64,000 bases of DNA, from positions 372,001-436,000 of the forward strand of contig JADJTQ010000005.1 of the NCBI GenBank assembly GCA_016711125.1, given 5' to 3'. Made by a program: the position numbers and the translations under genes. The first letter of the stretch is position 1; each line of letters starts with the position of its first letter. The notes beneath the pieces were generated by a model, which saw only the letters and a program-made list of their open reading frames with translations, searched no databases and was not told the origin of the DNA. Origin of the DNA: Saprospiraceae bacterium (GTDB lineage Bacteria; Bacteroidota; Bacteroidia; Chitinophagales; Saprospiraceae). This document shows, one piece after another, positions 57,912 to 64,000 of the stretch.

Positions 57912-58711
57912 TTGGAATGTTGAACCACCGGATGCTCCTGTTTTTCTTATGCTGGAAGATCTCTCTTATTGCAATGGGGCAAGTGCTCCCTGTCCCCAAT
58001 TCACATGCCCACAATGACTATTTACACGAGCGGCCGTTACAGGATGCATTGGCACTGGGTTTTGTCAGTGTCGAAGCAGATATTCTATTAGGTGAAGACC
58101 ATTTGTTTGTAGGTCACAATAGGGAAGACCTTCTCATCAAACCACTCGATTTCGAGTCTGTCTATCTGCAGCCACTGTATCAGAGATACCTGGCCCATTC
58201 AAAATCCATTTATCCCGAATACGGAGATTTATTTTATTTGTGGCTTGATATCAAATATGATGGGGCCACCGTTTTAAATCTACTGAAAAAATTGATTCGA
58301 CCATACCGTAAAATGTTATTTAGCGAAAGACGCAATAGAAATGGTAGGGTGATGATTCTTATTTCCGGTGATCGCCCGATGGACCTTTTATTAGCTGACA
58401 AGAGTGGTTATTTTCATATCGATGGAAGGCCTGCTGACTTATTAAAAAGTTTTGATAGAGCCAGAATGCCTTTTATCAGTCAAAATATGAAGGAGGTCTG
58501 TTCGACAAATGAGAATGATTATCTGGATATCTCAGAAAAGAATAAGTTAGTTAAGTTGGTCGAACAGTGCCATCAACAAAATAAAAAGATTCGTCTTTGG
58601 GCTACTCCTGAAAATGAACAACTGTGGCAGCAATTTCTTGAGATAAAGTTGGATTTAATTAATACGGATTCACTGCAAAGATTAGCTAGTTTTTTGATGA
58701 CTCATAAATAA
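57908..58711 (+). CDS. Exported PI-PLC/GDPD-like phosphodiesterase
   Basis: A 267-residue protein with a signal peptide (MLLFFLCWKISLIAMGQVL). It has PNSHAHNDYLHERPLQDALA (catalytic His-type motif HAHNDY), LGFVSVEADILLGEDHLFVG with HNREDLLIKPLDFESVY, YLWLDIKYDG and a final RLWATPENEQLWQQFLEIKL, DLINTD. This resembles the AIM6/PLC-like TIM barrels that cleave phosphodiesters such as glycerophosphodiesters. The substrate is unknown. It overlaps the preceding gene by 4 bp and lies 5 bp before the GH92 gene, so it belongs to the same operon. Confidence 0.82.
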   Translation: MIGMLNHRMLLFFLCWKISLIAMGQVLPVPNSHAHNDYLHERPLQDALALGFVSVEADILLGEDHLFVGHNREDLLIKPLDFESVYLQPLYQRYLAHSKSIYPEYGDLFYLWLDIKYDGATVLNLLKKLIRPYRKMLFSERRNRNGRVMILISGDRPMDLLLADKSGYFHIDGRPADLLKSFDRARMPFISQNMKEVCSTNENDYLDISEKNKLVKLVEQCHQQNKKIRLWATPENEQLWQQFLEIKLDLINTDSLQRLASFLMTHK

Positions 58712-58716
58712 CACAC

Positions 58717-61088
58717 ATGTATTTAAAAAGATACCTGATTCTCCTGTTATTTTTTACTGCCTGTACTTTCAGTTCATCGCAAGGTTTGCAAACGCCAAGC
58801 GAGATGACTGCTGCTGATCTGGTTGATCCCGTCGTAGATGCAGCAAACTCGCGCTGGTTCTTTTTTAATTCGGCCACACGTCCATTCGGTATGGTTAATT
58901 TAAGTCCGGATATGGTGATCAATGGTGCGTGGAATTCGGGTTATCGATATCATGAGGATACTATCCGGGCTTTTAGCCATATTCACGCCTGGCAATTGTC
59001 TGGTGTGCCCGTATTCCCGACAACCGGACCCTTCAGAGGGCATTTGGGTGCTGACGTTTATGGATCTACCTATAGCCATGATAATGAACAGATTAAACCT
59101 GGGTATCATCAGATCTTCCTCGATACTTATCAGATTAAGGTCGAGCTCACATCAACCACTCGGACGGGATTGCACCGTTATACATTTCCGGCATCTGAAG
59201 AAAGTCATATACACATCGATCTGTCAACATTTTTGGGTCCGTGTGATACTGATTATGGTGACATTAAAATGATCAATAAGCGATCTCTTGAAGGATATGC
59301 GCTGATGGGCGCCACGATAAGGAGACCGAAAGCGGTTAAAGTATTTTTTATCATTGAATTTGATCGGGATTTTGATCGGTTTGCAGGCTGGAAAGATGGT
59401 GTGTTAAAGCAAGATATATTAGAAATTGCCGGAAGTCGAACGGGTGGTTACGTCAGTTTTGTAACGAAAAAAAACGAAGTAAGACTGATGAAGGTCGGAA
59501 TTTCTTATACGAGTATTGAGGCTGCACGCCAAAATATAACTCAAGAATTACCGGGGTGGAATTTCGATCAAATTGCAAACGAGGCTTTTTCCGATTGGAA
59601 CACCTGGTTAAGTAAAATTGAAGTGCGTGGGGGGAGTGATAAACAACGAAGAAGATTTTATACGGACCTATGGCATGCTTTGCAAGGAAGAAGAATTATC
59701 AGTGATGTGAGTGGATCTTATTGCGATATGACCGGAGATACCATGCGTATCGGTCAGATTCCTTTGGATACGCAAGGAAAGCCGCAGTTTAATCATTATA
59801 ACTCGGATAGTTTTTGGGGTGCCCAATGGACGATTAATACACTGTGGCAGCTGGTTTATCCCCAGGTAGCGGAAGAATTTATCCGCTCTATGCTGCTCAT
59901 GTATCAGGATGGCGGTTTGGTGCCAAGAGGGCCATCAGGAGGTAATTATACCTACGTGATGACTGGCGCTTCTTCAACACCATTTTTCGTCGGTGCCTAT
60001 CACAAAGGCATTCAAAACTATGATGTTGAACTGGCCTACGCAGCACTGAAAAAAAATCACCTACCAGGTGGCATGATGAGTAAGGCCGGCTACGAGCATA
60101 ATACTACAATAGGAGGGGGGCTGGAGTATTACATAGATCGAGGATATATTCCTTATCCATTGCCCAACGGAGGTAAGGGTTTTCACGAAAATGGTTCGGG
60201 TCAGACGATGGAATATGCTTATCAAGATGCCACCCTTGCACAATTAGCTAGATCTTTGGGTAAAAAGAAGACTATCACTATTTTTCAGGGCGATCAAAAA
60301 ATTATCAAAATATCTGGTACCCGGAAAAAGGCTGGATGTGGATCAAAGATGTTGCTGGTCACTGGCAAGAGCCGTTTGATGAATTGATCTATGGTAAGGG
60401 TTTTGTGGAAAGTACCGCTGCACAAATGACCTGGTTTGTGCCCCATGATGTGCCTGGCCTGATTAAATTAATGGGAGGAAAAGAAAAATTTGTAGACCAA
60501 TTAAACCGATCTTTTGAAAGTGCATTAGAAAATGATTTTACCTCTGGGAAATCACACGACAGGGAGACACAAGAGGAGCTGCGTCGCATGTACATCAATT
60601 ATGGTAATCAACCCAGTATGCAGACTGCCTATTTATTCAATTATGCTGGAGCTCCCTGGCTCACTCAATATTGGAGCCGGCAGGTTATAGACAAGGTCTA
60701 TAGCGATTTATCACCGGATTTTGGCTACAGTGGTGATGAGGATCAGGGCTTAATGGGTTCATTAGCCGTTTTAATGAAAATGGGGCTTTTTTCGATGGAT
60801 GGCGGGGCAAGACAAGATCCGGTTTATGAATTGGGAAGCCCAATATTTGACGAGATTAGAATTCATCTTGATGCCAATTATTATCCGGGAAAAGAAATTA
60901 TCATCCAGGTAAATAATCAATCCGAAAATAGCGTTTACATTCAGTCAGCTCAATGGAATAATAGACCTTTAAATAATTGTTGGATTCATCACAACGTGCT
61001 GATCAAAGGAGGTGAGATTATTTTACAGATGGGAGCAGAACCGAACAAAGGGTGGGGGATAAAAGAGCCGATTCCAGAGGTGAAATGA
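58717..61088 (+). pseudogene. GH92 alpha-mannosidase lipoprotein, one frameshift
   Basis: The leader YLKRYLILLLFFTACTFSSS has a lipobox-like FTAC. GH92 landmarks follow: VDPVVDAANSRWFFFNSATR (a variant of the family start), AFSHIHAWQLSGVPVFPTTG, DLWHALQGRRIISDVSG, YNSDSFWGAQWTINTLWQLV and GHEN-type GFHENGSGQTMEYAYQDATL. The frame ends at 60387. One A added to the A5 run near 60263 yields EDYHYFSGRSKNYQNIWYPE and KGWMWIKDVAGHWQEPFD, leading to GFVESTAAQMTWFVPHDVPG and FGYSGDEDQGLMGSLAVLMK, which hold the catalytic Glu and Asp. About 790 residues. It probably trims alpha-linked mannose from glycans in the periplasm. Confidence 0.88.
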
Positions 61089-61196
61089 AATAGTGAGACT
61101 CCCAAGCCCGGAGGGATTGGCAAGCTTACGGCTCGGAAAGATTGCAACTCAGAAATAGTGAGACTCCCAAGCCCGTAGGGATTGGTAGGCTCACGG
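61087..61196. repeat. Tandem pair of 45-bp direct repeats (65-bp period)
   Basis: The motif GAAATAGTGAGACTCCCAAG followed by CCCG, AGGGATTGG and a CT(T/C)ACGG end occurs at 61087-61131 and 61152-61196 with a few differences. The first copy overlaps the GH92 stop codon. Inside each, CCGTAAGC/GCTTACGG-like arms are weak. It sits just upstream of the OmpA gene and could be a transcript feature between the two genes. Confidence 0.7.
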
Positions 61197-61220
61197 ACTC
61201 TATATCTCTGATTTTCTTCT

Positions 61221-62354
61221 ATGAAGAATCGAATCTGTTTAATTTTTATTTTCCTTTTCCTTGGTATTAATGCTCATGCTCAAAGCTTTTTTGATACAAG
61301 CTATCTCGTAATCAGCACACAATTACATTTTGAAAGCGATGAATGGCAAATCTCGGATAGAGATACTGCCGACCTGTCTTTGATGGTGCACAAATCAGGA
61401 GAATTGGATTCCGGCTTTATTTGGATCAAGGCGCATACAGATTCAGATGGTGGGCAGGAATTTAACATGAAGTTAAGTGAGCAAAGGGCGGAATCAGTGA
61501 AGCAATTTTTAATGCTAGAGGGATATGACTCATCTTTATTCAGGGTCGAATTTTTTGGCGAGACTAGACCCGATACATCAAATAATTCGGATGTGGGTAA
61601 AGCCGCAAATCGACGGGTGGAGGTGGAGTTGTATGCCAGGCAGCGCATGACCTGGTTATTCGGTCAGGTTGTCAATGATTCGACCGAAGCTCCTGTGAGC
61701 ACTGAAGTACTATTGTACGCCAAAAATTTCAGTGATAGCACCTGGAGTGACTCGCTGGGTTATTACAGGTTGCCGGCTCCAATTAAAGAAGAGGTAGTTA
61801 TAGAGGTTCGAGCAAAAGAATATTTACCTCAATTTCTTTCCGTCGCTATCACACCACTGATCACGAAGAAAGCTTTGAACATCCGGACGTCAAAGATCAA
61901 AATCGGGGGCAATTTTAAACTTCTCAATCTACTTTTTTTTGGTAACCAATCGAGGCCCTTACCTGTCTCCAGACGATCACTAAAGGTCGTCGGTAGATTC
62001 CTAATCGATAACCCGGGCGTTTGCGTAGAGATCCAAGGCCATATTAACCACCCTGATCGGGGAGCGGTCACTGCAGAATCCAGTGATTTTTTCTTGTCGG
62101 TGGCGAGGGCTAGAGTTGTCTATGATTATCTCCAAATGTTTAATGATATCTCATCAGACCGCATGTATTATCGAGGATATGGTGATTGGGAAATGCTATT
62201 TCCCCATTCCACTACAGAAAGAGAACAAAGATTAAACCGGCGGGTCGAGATCCATATTTGCACCTGTGAGCAAAGTAAAAATTCACCAAACAGTGAAGGG
62301 AGTGACAAATATCAGTTCTATAAATTGCAGGGAAAAGAGAACTTGTTTAATTAA
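61221..62354 (+). CDS. OmpA-family protein with two OmpA domains around a carboxypeptidase-regulatory-like domain
   Basis: A 377-residue protein with a signal peptide (MKNRICLIFIFLFLGINAHA). The first OmpA domain (about 30-145) has LHFESDEWQI, IKAHTDSDGGQEFNMKLSEQ, RAESVKQFLML and GKAANRRVEVELY. A CarboxypepD_reg-like domain follows at about 148-215 (LFGQVVNDSTEAPVSTEVLL, DSLGYYRLPAP). A second, more diverged OmpA domain ends the protein (FLIDNPGVCVEIQGHINHPD, RARVVYDYLQMFNDISSDRM, YYRGYGDW, EREQRLNRRVEIHI). OmpA domains bind peptidoglycan; a tandem pair is unusual. It probably stiffens or anchors an envelope complex. The frame is intact. Confidence 0.88.
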   Translation: MKNRICLIFIFLFLGINAHAQSFFDTSYLVISTQLHFESDEWQISDRDTADLSLMVHKSGELDSGFIWIKAHTDSDGGQEFNMKLSEQRAESVKQFLMLEGYDSSLFRVEFFGETRPDTSNNSDVGKAANRRVEVELYARQRMTWLFGQVVNDSTEAPVSTEVLLYAKNFSDSTWSDSLGYYRLPAPIKEEVVIEVRAKEYLPQFLSVAITPLITKKALNIRTSKIKIGGNFKLLNLLFFGNQSRPLPVSRRSLKVVGRFLIDNPGVCVEIQGHINHPDRGAVTAESSDFFLSVARARVVYDYLQMFNDISSDRMYYRGYGDWEMLFPHSTTEREQRLNRRVEIHICTCEQSKNSPNSEGSDKYQFYKLQGKENLFN

Positions 62355-62371
62355 TCCGCACTATTTTCATT

Positions 62372-62540
62372 GGTTCTTGCGTATTTATAGTGGGTCGATT
62401 TTATTCTATTTATCTTTCTTCGAAGCCGCAGAATGTAAATTCTGCTCTCTCTTGTTGAGTGAGAGAGAGGAAGATCTACATCTTTCGGTTCTAAAGAAAA
62501 GCAGAAATTGCAGTTTACCCACTAAATATGAGCAAGAACC
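62372..62540 (+). repeat. Dispersed palindromic repeat, copy 3 of 3 (169 bp)
   Basis: The shortest and cleanest copy. Ends GGTTCTTGCGTATTTATAGT and ACTAAATATGAGCAAGAACC are imperfect inverted repeats over about 28 bp. The centre has a hairpin GCAGAAT/ATTCTGC and CTCTCTCTTGTTGAGTGAGA. It lacks a segment of about 20 bp present in copies 1 and 2. It lies 18 bp after the OmpA stop. Confidence 0.85.
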
Positions 62541-62670
62541 CTTTACATTTTCTATAGTTGCCAGTATATACCCAGATTGCTCATCAGGCAATCTAACCCC
62601 AAATTATTGAAGATAGAAAAGGCTCATGGAGATTCATCTGATTCGAACCGAATGTGATATATCATCTTGA

Positions 62671-63624
62671 TTATTCATTGCGCAAACTATCAACTGGATT
62701 AGCTAAAGCCGCTTTGATACTTTGCAAACTGACGGTGAGTATGGCGATAAACAAAGCAATCGATCCCGCCGATACTAATATCCATCAGCTCATGGACGAT
62801 TTGTAAGCAAAATTTTGCAACCATTTATGTCCAAAATATAGGGATAGTGGAACTGCCAGGATAATGGCAAAGACAACAATTTTAATAAAGTCTTTATTTA
62901 GTATCAGTACAATGCCTTTGATACTGGCACCCAAAACTTTTCTGATGCCGATTTCTTTGGTCCTCACCGAGATCATGTAGGAAGTGAGCCCAAAAAGACC
63001 AAGACAGGCAATAAAAACGGCAAATAGGGAACAAATGCCAATGATTTTTCCGAGTCGACTATCGGCTTCATATTGGGCATTGTATTGATCATCGAAAAAG
63101 AAGTATTGAAAGGGGTTTTCGGGAAAAACCGACGCCCAGGTGGTTTCGGTTTTACTGATCAAATCTTTGATCCGATCGGATACAGATCCATGATATTGAA
63201 TGGGGTAATAGAGCGGATCTGGGATATAATTCCACAAGATCGTCGGCTCAAAGTCGTGTCGTAGTGACTTATGATGATAATTTTTAAAAACGTTGATTAT
63301 TGGCAATATTCTCTCATCCGATTGAAATCGAATCATCTTGCCAATGGCATCTTCCGAATTGGTAAATCCTAATAATCTCAAGGCAGCCTCATTTATGGCG
63401 AAGCCCCGATCATCCGCTGCTGTCTGTCGTGAAAAATCTTTACCTGCAAGTATTTTCAACCCATAGGTATCAAAATAATCTTCGTCTATGCGGTAGGAGG
63501 TAAAACTGGCTCCCGTATTTTCGTCTGCACCGGCCATACGAATTCCTCCCCTGCTATCAAGGTCGAGATAGTATCGACCAGGAACAGCCGGAGAATGTAA
63601 ATGCTCCTCTCGTTTGATTTGAAG
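62671..63624 (-). pseudogene. C-terminal half of an FtsX/MacB-type ABC permease, truncated and with an internal stop
   Basis: The frame begins right after the upstream permease stop with LQIKREEHLHSPAVPGRYYL and GGIRMAGADENTGASFTSYR, IDEDYFDTYGLKILAGKDFS, which is the second MacB-type periplasmic region. The FtsX part follows (GIC-SLFAVFIACLGLFGLTSY, VRTKEIGIRKVLGASIKGIV). The first half (about 400 residues, including the first FtsX region) is absent. After AYKSSMS a TGA at 62785-62787 replaces the usual Trp codon, and the frame continues WILVSAGSIALFIAILTVSL and NPVDSLRNE to a TAA at 62671. A partial deletion plus nonsense change explains it. Confidence 0.75.
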
Positions 63625-64000
63625 TTATTCATCGCTCAGATATTTGATTGGGTTTCTGGCAGTAGCCATCAAAGTTTGAACCCAAATAATAGTGAAGAGT
63701 AAAATGATAAAAGAAATAATTGGGATGCAAAAAGTATAAAAATCAATCGTAGTCTGGTAAGAGAAACCCTGTAGCCATTGGTTGCTCCACCAGTGGCTGA
63801 CCGGGATCGCAATAGCGGTGGCAAATATAAAAACAGAAAAGTATTCCTTCCCGACCAATTTTGTTAAGTCGGCTTGGCGTGCTCCGATGACTCTCCGAAT
63901 AGCTAATTCTTTTGCCCGTTTTTTTAAAGTATAGGTCAATAGACTGGTTAGACCGATGAGTGAGACCAGAATAGCTAATGCAGACAAAATGCTCAACAGT
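63625..64000 (-). CDS. ABC transporter permease, FtsX/MacB type, 5' part outside window
   Basis: The visible 120 or so residues are the last FtsX-domain helices: ILSALAILVSLIGLTSLLTY, LKKRAKELAIRRVIGARQAD, LTKLVGKEYFSVFIFATAIA and FYTFCIPIISFIILLFTIIW, ending NPIKYLSDE, a usual permease C terminus. The upstream part lies beyond the window. Bacteroidota carry arrays of such permeases of about 800 residues that export lipids, peptides or drugs with a LolD-like ATPase. The stop at 63625 directly borders a second, truncated permease in the same frame. Confidence 0.8.
   Translation of the reverse strand, partial: LLSILSALAILVSLIGLTSLLTYTLKKRAKELAIRRVIGARQADLTKLVGKEYFSVFIFATAIAIPVSHWWSNQWLQGFSYQTTIDFYTFCIPIISFIILLFTIIWVQTLMATARNPIKYLSDE

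Noticed and set aside
62785..62787. TGA read as Trp (alternative genetic code)
   Set aside because: A Trp is expected at this codon, but many intact genes here end in TGA, including every ATGA joint. A code change is therefore not credible; a point mutation or error is simpler.

Overview
The window looks like chromosomal DNA of a Bacteroidota bacterium, most likely a Saprospiraceae-like lineage. The evidence is protein-level: a type IX secretion (T9SS) type B C-terminal domain next to a PorP/SprF partner, a type A T9SS sorting tail, a FISUMP-type paralogous domain protein, duplicated-architecture FtsX/MacB permease pieces, small LuxR-type regulators, ECF sigma/anti-sigma pairs and many surface lipoproteins and glycan-active enzymes. 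The genus-level guess is inference only.

Layout. 1-0.8 kb: two tandem GIY-YIG genes with GC palindromes downstream of a tRNA-Ser(CGA). 1-4 kb: an unknown cysteine-rich protein, an exported S74-chaperone protein and a YncE-like propeller. 4.2-9.2 kb: an ECF sigma gene and a membrane-anchored partner, divergent from a 1013-residue TPR-CHAT protease, then a LuxR-type HTH. 9.5-10.5 kb: a ThuA protein. 10.6-18.5 kb: a long minus-strand operon encoding a sigma-like factor with an apparently doubled region 4, a membrane anti-sigma-like protein, a papain-type protease, a caspase-type protease, a leucine-rich-repeat T9SS substrate and a PorP/SprF protein. The last five genes are linked by 4-bp ATGA overlaps. 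I consider this the most interesting system in the window. 19-34.9 kb: a lipoprotein, an MFS transporter, a B12/radical SAM enzyme, a DUF2461 protein, an AAA ATPase, an acyl-CoA synthetase and an AraC regulator, among several broken genes and repeats. 34.9-41.8 kb: a Tat-exported GH116-like glycosidase, a VOC protein, a ChrA transporter and a T9SS-exported ScyD/ScyE-like propeller. 42.1-43.5 kb: a dead insertion sequence. 44-53.7 kb: pirin, a luciferase-like monooxygenase, a Rieske-glutamate synthase fusion, an ECF sigma/cupin anti-sigma pair, NTF2-like proteins, DUF1415 and a sialidase. 53.9-56 kb: the NAD-salvage pair pncA-pncB. 56.8-62.4 kb: a PmoA/phosphodiesterase/GH92 operon and a double-OmpA protein. 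62.7-64 kb: FtsX permease pieces.

Three families of non-coding or mobile repeats are visible. (1) A 558-621 bp element with ACTCAAG...CTTGAGT ends and perfect 6-bp target duplications, in two copies. (2) A 169-189 bp element with GGTTCTTGC...GCAAGAACC ends, in three copies. (3) An insertion sequence of about 1.36 kb with a 7-bp target duplication.

Many recognisable genes are interrupted by one-base shifts, often in short homopolymers, and three more by a single nonsense codon. Much of this may be assembly error, because ATGA overlaps and long intact genes coexist with it, but real decay cannot be excluded from sequence alone. Broken genes are given over their full homologous span, with the break position stated.
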